The notes: generated by a model from the letters alone, not told the origin. 7,734 nucleotides of DNA from Xanthobacteraceae bacterium (GCA_030043175.1 JASHYD010000349.1:1-7734), one strand, 5' to 3'. Shown: positions 1 to 6,257, numbered from the stretch's first letter. Program-made: numbers and translations.

Positions 1-487
1 CGAGGATCAGAATCGGCGCGCCGTTGGGGTTGGCCTTGCGGAAGGTCGGCAGGCTCGGCAGGTCGCCCGGAAGGTCGGCCACGGCCGCGTTGAGCGCAGC
101 CTGAACGTCGCGCGCGGCGCTTTCGATCTTGCGGCCGATGTCGAACTGAATCGCGATCGACGACGTGCCGAGCGAGCTCGACGAGGTCAGTTCGATCACG
201 CCTGGGATTTCAGCGAGCCGGCGCTCCAGCGGCGCCGCCACCGTCGCCGCCATGGTGGAAGGATCGGCGCCAGGCCGGCCCGCCGACACGCGGATGGTCG
301 GAAACTCCACGTTCGGCAACGCCGCGACCGGCATGAACCGATACGCCACGGCGCCGGTAAGAAACAGCCCGACCGAAAGCAGAATCGTCGCGATCGGTCG
401 CTCGATGAACGGCAACGAAAAGTTCAGCGCGTCCTCCACCCGCCGTGCGGCACCGGCTGCGACCGGTCCGCACGACCTTTGAGTCAT
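1..487 (-). CDS. RND-family efflux permease (MdtB/MdtC-like), N-terminal part
   Basis: This is the first 162 residues of an inner-membrane proton-driven RND (resistance-nodulation-division) exporter; the remainder lies beyond the left edge. Full family members are about 1,000-1,050 residues with 12 membrane helices, and work with a periplasmic adaptor and an outer-membrane channel. The frame reads PFIERPIATILLSVGLFLTG at about residues 26-45, which is the typical first transmembrane helix. It is followed by the conserved porter-domain entry FMPVAALPNVEFPTI, then PGADPSTMAATVAAPLERRL and a stretch ending KANPNGAPIL, all matching the MdtB/MdtC/AcrB start. The ATG at 485-487 gives a 24-residue leader with no clear ribosome site. 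A GTG at residue 17 or a CTG at residue 21, just after GGTGGAGGA, would give a shorter N-terminus and may be the real start. It is downstream of and co-directional with the Bug-type gene, 36 bases away. Substrate cannot be inferred. Confidence 0.9.
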   Translation of the reverse strand, partial: MTQRSCGPVAAGAARRVEDALNFSLPFIERPIATILLSVGLFLTGAVAYRFMPVAALPNVEFPTIRVSAGRPGADPSTMAATVAAPLERRLAEIPGVIELTSSSSLGTSSIAIQFDIGRKIESAARDVQAALNAAVADLPGDLPSLPTFRKANPNGAPILIL

Positions 488-523
488 CTTATCAGATTAT
501 GTCAAATAGCGCGTCAGTCAGTT

Positions 524-1647
524 CTATTCCTCGCCCTTGATATCGAGCGCCTTGACGACTGCGCCCCAGCGCGCGACCTCGCCAGCCACATAGCTGGTGA
601 ATCTCGCCGCGTCCGCATCGAGCGGTTCGGAGGCATCGTTCTCGGCAAGCTTGCGCATCTGCGGTTGCTTGAGGAACGCGCGCGCTTCGCGGTTGATGCG
701 ATCAGCGATGTCCGGTGCAAGCTTCTTCGGCCCCGACAGGCCGAACCAGGAGGCCATGACCAGTTCGGGGTAGCCGCTTTCCGCAAAGGTCGGGACCGCC
801 GGAAAAACCGGCACGCGGGCCGCGGACGTGATCGCGAGCGCCACCAGCGCGCCGCTGCGCACGTGCTCGCCGAGGGTCGTCGCCGGCGAGAATATCGCAG
901 GCAGGTGGCCGGCAATGACGTCGGCGACCGCCGGAGCACCGCCCCGGTAGGGCACGTGTTGCATCGAGATGCCCGCCAGCCGCTGGAAATATTCGCCGCC
1001 GATATTGCCAAGCCCGCCGCGATTGGCCGCCGTGTAGACGAGCTTTTGCGCCCGCGCCAGCGCAATGAATTCAGCAAGCGATTTCACGCCCAGCCCCGGA
1101 TAGACCGCGAGGATATAAGGCGAACTCGTCAGCATGACGATATGGCTGAAATCCGCAACCGGATCGTAGCCGGCATTGCCGGCGACCAGCGGCACGGTGA
1201 GGTTCGAGGCCGAGTTTGACAGCAGCAGCGTGTAGCCGTCAGGCTCCGCCTGCGCCACCAGGGCAGCTCCCAAGGCATTGCCGTTGCCGGGCTTGTTCTG
1301 ATGAAAGTTCGCCCGAACACCGCCTGGAAGTGGTTGGCCACAAGCCGCGCCGCCGCGTCCGAGGAGCCGCCGGCAGCGGAGGGCACGACGATGCGCACGA
1401 GACGGGCGGGCCAGTTTTGCGCCGAGGCATTGGCGGGCGGATCGAGCAGGATGGCCGTCAAGGCGGCGATTGCGGCCAGGCGCCACGCCGAGTCCTGTTG
1501 CGTTCGCGGCCGCCGCAAGGCAGTCCCATAAAGCCGCCGTGCCGCGGCGGGGGCTGCACCGCCGCCGCCTGCCGGCGCGCTGACGCGGGCCGACCTAGGT
1601 GAAAGTGGTGACCTCGGCGATTGCCGTTTGGCGGGTGAGCACCACAT
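524..1647 (-). pseudogene. Bug-type TTT-system solute-binding protein, frameshifted
   Basis: Periplasmic binding proteins of the Bug family capture carboxylates or aromatic acids for tripartite tricarboxylate transporters; many are orphans with no membrane partner nearby, as here. The N-terminal half (to about 1300) has a signal peptide (RLAAIAALTAILL, ending ANASAQ) and the mature start NWPARLVRIVVPSAAGGSSD. The rest continues in another frame: NKPGNGNALGAALVAQAEPDGYTLLLSN, ending in ARWGAVVKALDIKGEE. At the joint the strand reads TTC ATC AG AAC AAG, where the family has F-I/V-E-N-K-P-G. One base missing between 1299 and 1300 (ATCGAG to ATCAG) explains it. The ATG at 1647 has a strong GGAG site 7 bases away, 25 bases after the cupin stop, but adds about 43 odd residues before the signal peptide. 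TTG at 1518 gives 331 residues after repair, the usual family size. It may be a true pseudogene or a sequencing error. Confidence 0.85.
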
Positions 1648-1671
1648 CTCGTTGCTCCTCTTGCGTTCGCG

Positions 1672-2667
1672 CTATCTGGCCGGCAGCTCCTCGCGCCACC
1701 AGCCGAAGCGCTGCATCACGGGCTCGTCGGTGACCCGCAACACGATGGCCTCGCCTGTTGCTTCATGCCAATGGGGGCGCCACGCGGGCGCCGCAATGAC
1801 ATCGCCGCGCCGCCATTCGAACCGCTCGCTGTCAACCGTGGATACGCCTTCGCCTTGCACCACCGCATAGATATTGTTCGCCGTCGCGCGATAGGGCGCG
1901 GTGCGGACGCCGGGGGAGAGCCGCATCATGTGGAGCGCCGTGGTGGCGAGCGCCGGATGACCGAGCTCGACGTGCGTGCCGAACGGCCCGTCGGATTGGC
2001 TTCTTGCTTCGCCGAGCGCATGCAATGTGGCGCGCAGGCTGAACACGAAAGGCGAGTCGGTCGTTGCCGGTATCGGCGCGCGGCCGGATTCCTCCGCCAC
2101 CTCGTTTTCGTCCTCGGCTCTTTCGAAGAACATAGGCTCCAACAGCTGCACGAGCGGCACATCGAGAAAATCGAGCCAGTAGGCGCATGCCTTGCTTCGA
2201 TTGCCGTGCCCGTGGGTCGACCAGTTCGGCGTCAGCACCACATCGCCCGGTGCCATGGCGATGTTGACGCCGTCGACCCGCGTATAGGTACCAGGCTCGG
2301 CATCGAGGATCAGGCGGAGCGCATTCGGCGTATGGCGATGCGCCCGCGCCCACTCTCCGGGCATGATCATCTGATAGGCGGCTACCAGCGTGCGGACCGT
2401 GGCATAGGCGTTGCCTTCGGCCGGGTTAAACAGGATGAGATTGCGCCGTTCCGCAAGCGCGGTGTTGATCAGCCGGCCGGCGGCATCAAGCGCACCACGA
2501 GCAACTTCGTATTTCCAGTGGGCGGGGACCAAAGTGTTGCGCGGCGCTGGCCACAGCGATGGCGTCGGTTTGTTCCAGCCCGCGCCCATGGCGACCTTGT
2601 CGAGCTTGCCGTATAGCTCCTCCAGCGTGCCGCAACGGGCGAGATCAGCCGGCGATGGCAGTGACAT
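1672..2667 (-). CDS. double-cupin dioxygenase, gentisate 1,2-dioxygenase-like
   Basis: The family uses a non-haem Fe(II) held by cupin histidines to open the aromatic ring of gentisate, salicylate or hydroxynaphthoate with O2. In this 331-residue protein the N-terminal cupin shows HRHTPNALRLIL at 110-121, with metal ligands expected at H110 and H112. It then shows MAPGDVVLTPNW (138-149) and THGHGN (151-156), corresponding to the family's W-H-D-H-G-N with H152 the likely third ligand, and then WLDFLDVPLV (164-173), the family's WLDGLD-P signature. A second cupin spans about 240-312 (APYRATANNIYAVVQGEG, then WRRGDVIAAPAWRPHWHE). The length is slightly short of the usual 340-380. The Trp-to-Thr change before H152 and W-L-D-F replacing W-L-D-G suggest a substrate other than gentisate. 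The ATG has GAGG 8 bases upstream. It sits between the aldolase and the Bug-type gene on the same strand and was probably transcribed with them. Confident of the family, not of the substrate. Confidence 0.88.
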   Translation of the reverse strand: MSLPSPADLARCGTLEELYGKLDKVAMGAGWNKPTPSLWPAPRNTLVPAHWKYEVARGALDAAGRLINTALAERRNLILFNPAEGNAYATVRTLVAAYQMIMPGEWARAHRHTPNALRLILDAEPGTYTRVDGVNIAMAPGDVVLTPNWSTHGHGNRSKACAYWLDFLDVPLVQLLEPMFFERAEDENEVAEESGRAPIPATTDSPFVFSLRATLHALGEARSQSDGPFGTHVELGHPALATTALHMMRLSPGVRTAPYRATANNIYAVVQGEGVSTVDSERFEWRRGDVIAAPAWRPHWHEATGEAIVLRVTDEPVMQRFGWWREELPAR

Positions 2668-2682
2668 TGAAGACCTCGTCGT

Positions 2683-2769
2683 TCAGTGGTCAGCAGGTAA
2701 TCCGGGGTTGAGGGCAGCGAAACGCCGGACAGGCGGTACCGCGTCGGCCCGGATTTCGCGTTCGCTCAA
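2683..2769 (-). other. possible 28-codon ORF in the aldolase-cupin gap
   Basis: The 148 bases between the aldolase stop and the cupin start contain an open reading frame with coding-like composition. A TTG at 2769 (or GTG at 2781) leads into SEREIRADAVPPVRRFAALN and ends at a TGA at 2683-2685. GAGGAGG at 2781-2787 is 11 bases upstream of the TTG. The same frame is open further back, out of frame with the aldolase's last codons (DKFVKADPSSEEE), but meets a stop within the aldolase, so it is not a simple longer aldolase tail. I do not recognise it. It could be chance openness in GC-rich DNA, a short linker peptide, or the trace of an indel near the end of the aldolase. Confidence 0.15.
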
Positions 2770-2815
2770 TCCGGTCTGCACCTCCTCTTCGCTGCTCGGA
2801 TCGGCTTTGACGAAC

Positions 2816-3565
2816 TTATCTCCCGCTTCGCCGCTTTGCCTTGCGCTCCATCACTATTTGCGCCTGCGCCTTGGCGCACCACAAGTCCCAGGTGCGTTTC
2901 CAGGTGCCCGCGGAAACTTGGCGAGCGCTCGTCGCCGCCACTTCGCGCTCGTCGAGATATATCACGTCGCCGCCGGGTCCGGCGATCAGCATCGCTTGCA
3001 TCTGCAGCTTTGCCGAGAGTTCGAGGTAGATGCTGCGCACCACCGCGAGCATCAGGCTTTCGCCGACCACTACGGCGCCGTGCCCGCGCATCAGCGCGGC
3101 CGGCTTGGCTCCGAGCGTCGTCGCCAGCGCAGCCCCGAGATGCGGCGACTTGATGAGGAGATCCCCGCTTTCCTGAAAATCCCGAATCTCGAAGGTCGGC
3201 ACGCCCTCGCCGATGAAGGCCCCGGTGTTGAACAGCGGCCGCAGCGGCACCCTCGTCGCCCCGAACGGGATGACCGAAGGCGAGTGGTTGTGAACGACGG
3301 CGTTGATATTCGGCCTGCGTTTGAAGATCTCGCCGTGGATGTAGCGCTCCAGATAAAGCGCGGCCTTTGCGTCTTTCATCGGATTGCTGTCGAGGTCGAA
3401 TTCGAGAATGTCGTCTCGCGTCACAAGTTCAGGCGCCATGGCGCGCGCCAGCAAATAACGGTTCGGGTTTTTCGCCGTGCGCAGGCTCACGTGCCCGTAC
3501 GCATCCACCACCCCGTGGGCCGCGAGAATCCGGTAGGCCAGCACAAGGTCTTCCCGCTCGCTCAT
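2816..3565 (-). CDS. class II aldolase/adducin family protein
   Basis: Members are cytosolic Zn-dependent enzymes that cleave (aldolase), epimerise or decarboxylate via an enediolate, for example fuculose-1-phosphate aldolase and ribulose-5-phosphate 4-epimerase. In these 249 residues I see the GHVS phosphate/substrate loop at 24-27 and LERYIHGEIFKRRPNINAVV at about 72-91, giving E73. HNH follows at 92-94, giving ligands H92 and H94, and RGHGA at 160-164 gives H162. The E73-H92-H94 spacing equals that of E. coli FucA as I recall it, so the metal site and the acid/base glutamate look intact. It is first in the minus-strand group, with AGGAAG 6 bases before the ATG, and lies divergent from the amidase unit. 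Beside a ring-cleaving dioxygenase it may act on a ring-fission or hydroxy-acid intermediate, or as a decarboxylase on an aromatic acid. Substrate is unknown. Confidence 0.9.
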   Translation of the reverse strand: MSEREDLVLAYRILAAHGVVDAYGHVSLRTAKNPNRYLLARAMAPELVTRDDILEFDLDSNPMKDAKAALYLERYIHGEIFKRRPNINAVVHNHSPSVIPFGATRVPLRPLFNTGAFIGEGVPTFEIRDFQESGDLLIKSPHLGAALATTLGAKPAALMRGHGAVVVGESLMLAVVRSIYLELSAKLQMQAMLIAGPGGDVIYLDEREVAATSARQVSAGTWKRTWDLWCAKAQAQIVMERKAKRRSGR

Positions 3566-3730
3566 GGTGGCTTCCTGCGCCGAAGTGGCCGCGCGCTATC
3601 CTCCCGATTTCAGCTCCTGGCGCAACCCCGTTGAGGATTGAACCATCCCTCTATAAACCCTAGGGTGATATTCGGCCGCCGCGCCGGCTTAAACCGCGAT
3701 CCATCGCACCATCGCTGAGGGGGGACGCCG
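3566..3730. promoter_or_regulatory. divergent intergenic region with a perfect 10-bp palindrome
   Basis: This 165-base gap must hold the promoters for the leftward aldolase group and the rightward AtzG-like/amidase pair. Rightward, TTGAGG (3631-3636) and TATAAA (3652-3657) resemble -35/-10 boxes but are only 15 bases apart, short of the usual 16-18. ACCCTAGGGT at 3657-3666 is a perfect palindrome overlapping the end of the TATAAA box, a natural place for an operator. AGGGGGGA near 3718-3725 is the ribosome site for the ATG at 3731. Leftward I see no convincing boxes. No regulator gene is in the window. The region is real; the individual boxes are guesses. Confidence 0.3.
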
Positions 3731-3946
3731 ATGACCGACAAGCCCGATGCCGACGACGGCACGCACTGGATCCGTGCCTTCGCGCAGGCCCGTGGCCTTG
3801 ACCGCGCCCACGCCCTCTATCCCGATTTAGTCGCGGCCGCGGTCGCGCGCGGCAGCGCATCTCTCGGCACTCTGCCGGCGGATTTTTCCGCCCTAACCGA
3901 ACCCGCCGTCTCGTTCGATCCGGCCAAGTTCGCAGGCAACACATGA
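3731..3946 (+). CDS. small AtzG/GatC-like amidase partner protein
   Basis: This 71-residue protein has no signal peptide or membrane segment. It resembles the small AtzG/DUF4089-type proteins that partner amidase-signature hydrolases, themselves related to GatC of the Gln-tRNA amidotransferase. The evidence is moderate: small size, the position immediately before an amidase, a helical N-terminal half (HWIRAFAQARGLDRAHALYP), and the ending LPADFSALTEPAVSFDPAKF. That ending recalls the E-P-A-x-x-F tail of AtzG-like proteins and the extended GatC segment that wraps around GatA. Its stop overlaps the amidase start in ATGA, which points to translational coupling and equal amounts of the two products. 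A strong AGGGGGGA ribosome site precedes the start. If the role is right, it would stabilise the amidase rather than catalyse. It could be an unrelated small protein; the family call is by pattern only. Confidence 0.7.
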   Translation: MTDKPDADDGTHWIRAFAQARGLDRAHALYPDLVAAAVARGSASLGTLPADFSALTEPAVSFDPAKFAGNT

Positions 3947-5391
3947 GCGATCTCGCCTATCTCACCATTGCCGAGGCCGCACGGTTGATCCAAGCCCGCA
4001 AGCTATCGCCTGTTGAGTTCACCCGCGCGCTGCTCGCGCGCATCGCGGCGACGGATTCGACCTACCATGCCTATATTGCGGTGACGGAAGACCTCGCGAT
4101 GGCGCAGGCCAAGTCGGCCGAGGCGGAACTCATGTGCGGCAACTGGCGCGGGCCGATGCACGGCGTGCCGTACGCCGCCAAGGACATTTTCGACGTCGCC
4201 GGAATGGCGACCACTTGCCATTCCAAGCTGCGCGTTGATCATCGCGCTGGCTGCGATGCGACCGCGATCGTCAAGCTGCGCGAGGCCGGCGCCGTGCTGC
4301 TCGGCAAGCTGGCGCTGCACGAATTCGCGACCGGCGGGCCGACCCGCGAATTGCCGTGGCCCGCTGCGTGCAACCCGTGGAAGATCGACCTTCATCCGGG
4401 CGGCTCGTCGAGCGGCTCTGGGGTCGCGGTGGCGATTGGAACGGCGCCCGGAGCGCTCGGCACCGACACCGGCGGCTCGGTGCGCAACCCTGCCACCTGC
4501 TGCGGCGTGATCGGTATGAAACCGACCTTTGGCACCGTGAGCCGCGCCGGCGTCTTTCCGCTCGCTTTCTCGCTCGACCATGTCGGACCCCTGACGCGCA
4601 CAGTCGAAGATAACGCCATCATGTTGCAGGCGATCGCTGCTCATAACCCGGCCGATCTGACGAGTGCGCGGCGTCCGACGGTCGATTTCAGAGGCGAGAT
4701 CAATGCCGGCGTCAAGGGCTTGCGGATCGGCCTGATCGCGCATTTCTACGACGAGGACATGATCGCCGTGCCGGAGCAGAGCGCCGCGATCGCGGCCGCT
4801 GCCGACGTGCTGCGCCGGCTTGGCGCTGACGTCAAACCGATCCGTCTATCGGCCTTGCAACGCTATAGCGACTGCGGCCGCACAATCCTTATGGCCGAAG
4901 CCTTCGCGATTCATGAGCGCGACCTCAAGGACCGGCCGCAGGACTATGCGGCGATCACTCGTCGCAAGTTGCTGCCCGGCGCCTTCATCCCGGCCGCGGA
5001 CTACGTCAAGGCACAGCAGCTGCGCACCGCACTATGCGCCGAATTCGCCGCCGCCATGGGCGACCTCGACGCCGCCATCACGCTGTCAAGCCTCGACATG
5101 CCGTGCCGCATCGACGATGATGAGACGATCGCCAAAACCTATGAGCGGCAGGCTCGCATGCCGTTTAATGTGACCGGCACGCCAGCCATCGCGGTGCCGA
5201 CCGGATTCACCGCGACCGGCTTACCGACCGCGATGCAAATCGTTGGGCGCGCTTTTGCGGAGCCGATGGTCTATCGCGTAGCGCAGGCCTATTGCGACGC
5301 GACCCGATGGTGCGAGCACCATCCGCCCGGAATGGCGGCGGAGCGCAAGAGGTCTGTTGAAGACGCCGACTATCACAGGACGGAAATTTGA
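3943..5391 (+). CDS. amidase-signature (AS) family hydrolase, AtzE/GatA-like
   Basis: It hydrolyses a C-N amide bond through the Ser-cisSer-Lys triad and should act in the cytosol. The 482 residues match the usual AS length. The triad is intact: K80 in GVPYAAKDIFD (74-84), cis-Ser S155 in GGSSSGSG (153-160) and nucleophile S179 in GTDTGGSVRNPA (173-184). These positions are one residue beyond those I recall for S. aureus GatA (79/154/178). The C-terminal part has PFNVTGTPAIAVPTGF and GLPTAMQIVGRAFAE, the typical substrate-pocket strands. The start overlaps the stop of the small AtzG-like gene by 4 bases. It is not a tRNA amidotransferase GatA in context, as no gatB is present, and family membership does not reveal substrate. 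With ring-cleavage and uptake genes across the divergent promoter, hydrolysis of an aromatic or ureido amide is plausible but unproven. Confidence 0.92.
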   Translation: MSDLAYLTIAEAARLIQARKLSPVEFTRALLARIAATDSTYHAYIAVTEDLAMAQAKSAEAELMCGNWRGPMHGVPYAAKDIFDVAGMATTCHSKLRVDHRAGCDATAIVKLREAGAVLLGKLALHEFATGGPTRELPWPAACNPWKIDLHPGGSSSGSGVAVAIGTAPGALGTDTGGSVRNPATCCGVIGMKPTFGTVSRAGVFPLAFSLDHVGPLTRTVEDNAIMLQAIAAHNPADLTSARRPTVDFRGEINAGVKGLRIGLIAHFYDEDMIAVPEQSAAIAAAADVLRRLGADVKPIRLSALQRYSDCGRTILMAEAFAIHERDLKDRPQDYAAITRRKLLPGAFIPAADYVKAQQLRTALCAEFAAAMGDLDAAITLSSLDMPCRIDDDETIAKTYERQARMPFNVTGTPAIAVPTGFTATGLPTAMQIVGRAFAEPMVYRVAQAYCDATRWCEHHPPGMAAERKRSVEDADYHRTEI

Positions 5392-5576
5392 TTTATATCC
5401 TCGGCATCCGACCGATCCTAAGTGGCGCGTGTGGGGGGGACAGAACAGTTCGGGCCGTGCCTCGATCGACGCGACAATCGAGCAATCCCGCAATTGACAC
5501 CTTTGCGCGCAGTGGCCTTTGCTAAAATAGGTCGAGACCGGCGACCATAGGACCTTAAAAGAGGGAGCGGGGGTTC
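5392..5576 (+). promoter_or_regulatory. upstream region of the UGSC gene
   Basis: No gene is seen in these 185 bases. TTGACA at 5494-5499 is a perfect sigma-70 -35 box, but the best -10-like hexamer, TAAAAT at 5523-5528, is 23 bases further on, too far for a normal pair. A nearer -10 is not convincing. An inverted repeat CTCGAT (5461-5466) / ATCGAG (5477-5482) with a 10-base loop lies just upstream; it has no T-run, so it is more likely an operator than a terminator for the amidase. GAGGGAG at 5561-5567 and GGGGG near 5569-5573 are candidate ribosome sites for the ATG at 5577. The gap suggests the UGSC gene has its own promoter rather than being the amidase's third cistron. Confidence 0.25.
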
Positions 5577-6101
5577 ATGATAATTCGCGTACTCGATCCG
5601 ACGAATGAGATGACGGCAACCGGCGGCCGACCGGCCGCGCGCCTGCCTTCGCTCAGGGGCAAGACGATCGGATTCATCTCGAACGGCAAAGAGGGAACCA
5701 AGCGCTACTTCACGCAGCTTGAACGCATGATGCGCGAGGACCTCGGGGTCGCGCAGGTGATTTGGCGGACCAAGTCGAATTACAGCGCGCCGGCCGACGT
5801 CGATATTATCGGCGAAATCCCAACATGGGACGCCGTGGTCACCGGAGTGGGCGATTGAGGCAGCTGCTCATCGTGCAGTTTGCATGATTCGATTGCAGCG
5901 GAGCGTCAAGGAGTGCCGGCGATAGCCGTGATGACAGAGCGCTTCGTCAGCGCGGCAGAGCTCATGTGCCGGGCCCTCGGCATGCCGGACTACAGGTTTG
6001 TCGTGGTCGGTCACCCAATCAGCAGCGCTTCAGATGACGAGCTTATGCAATACGCGCGTATGACCATCACTCAGGCGATTGTTCTGTTGTTGCAAGGCTA
6101 G
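5577..6101 (+). CDS. UGSC-family selenoprotein; in-frame TGA (5856-5858) read as selenocysteine
   Basis: Two open stretches, 5577-5855 and 5859-6101, are in the same frame and separated only by TGA. Read through, they give 174 residues with Sec at 94: VTGVGD-U94-G-S-C97-S-S-C100-S-L-H-D. This is the defining motif of the UGSC family, in which homologues carry Sec or Cys at this position; the rest also fits. The N-terminal part has IRVLDPTN (3-10) and LRGKTIGFISNGK (26-38). Downstream are HDSIAAERQGVPAIAVMTER (103-122), the LGMPD turn (134-138) and VVVGHPIS (142-149). The protein has no signal peptide or membrane helix, so it is probably cytosolic. U94-x-x-C97 is a thioredoxin-like redox pair and C100 could be a third partner. 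Biochemical function is unknown. A hairpin fit for SelB recruitment follows the TGA. The alternative, a Cys codon recently mutated to stop, needs one base change but does not predict the hairpin. selA/B/C/D must lie elsewhere in the genome. Confidence 0.9.
5863..5899 (+). promoter_or_regulatory. bacterial SECIS-like hairpin just after the UGA
   Basis: Within the coding sequence, 5870-5877 (AUCGUGCA) pairs with 5881-5888 (UGCAUGAU): eight pairs with one G-U at 5873/5885 and the triloop GUU at 5878-5880. Below an asymmetric internal loop, 5863-5867 (GCUGC) pairs with 5895-5899 (GCAGC). The loop G is base +20 and the first U +21 after the UGA. In E. coli fdhF, as I recall it, the SelB-contacted G-U also lies at +20/+21, within UGCAGGUCUGCA, compared with UGCAGUUUGCA here. 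A competing 5-bp hairpin (5863-5867 with 5875-5879) exists but is weaker. The distance, stem and G in the apical loop fit the bacterial SECIS consensus. I folded this by eye; no energy was computed. Confidence 0.75.
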
Positions 6102-6105
6102 CCTG

Positions 6106-6257
6106 CATCAACACAAGAACATCCAGATCGAGCCGAATTACTATGGCGAGTGCTTGATCCCGACGGGCACGATATCGAAGCCGTCTGGCTCCCGTTTAGC
6201 GCCCGCCGACATTGCGTTGCCTCGACGCCGATTGCTGGCTGGCCCGGGATTTCGTAG
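6106..6257 (+). pseudogene. VOC/glyoxalase-fold protein, C-terminal remnant
   Basis: Directly after the UGSC stop, one plus frame reads IEPNYYGE (6127-6150). After a shift of frame it reads LDPDGHDIEAVWLPFSARR (6153-6209), then an open tail to a TAG at 6255-6257. Together they resemble the final strand of small VOC (glyoxalase/bleomycin-resistance/dioxygenase) proteins, typically H-x-x-Y-Y-x-A-F-V-x-D-P-D-G-H-N-x-E-A-V. The glutamate of IEAV would be the last metal ligand. At the joint about four bases seem lost (GAG-T..TG-CTT). No N-terminal VOC part or start is visible, so most of the gene is gone. This is probably debris of a former neighbour. The fragment is short, so the family call rests on one motif. 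Confidence 0.5.

Noticed and set aside
479..1219. 246-codon plus-strand ORF
   Set aside because: Antisense shadow of the Bug-type gene; no recognisable domain.
1765..2616. 283-codon plus-strand ORF
   Set aside because: Antisense shadow of the cupin dioxygenase; low-complexity Arg-rich translation.
2411..3634. 407-codon plus-strand ORF spanning the cupin and aldolase
   Set aside because: Lies antisense to two well-supported genes; the translation is rich in Arg, Ala and Ser with no family motifs, as expected for a GC-rich shadow.
4003..4743. 246-codon minus-strand ORF
   Set aside because: Antisense shadow of the amidase, whose catalytic motifs are in the plus frame.
5461..5482. Rho-independent terminator after the amidase
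   Set aside because: The inverted repeat has no following T-run and a weak 6-bp stem.
5511..5524. Sigma-54 promoter (TGGC...TTGC)
   Set aside because: GG and GC are too close together for the -24/-12 spacing.
5880..6101. Separate 73-aa gene starting at TTG 5880
   Set aside because: Its frame is continuous with 5577-5855 across one TGA, the join gives the UGSC motif, and there is no ribosome site for a separate start.
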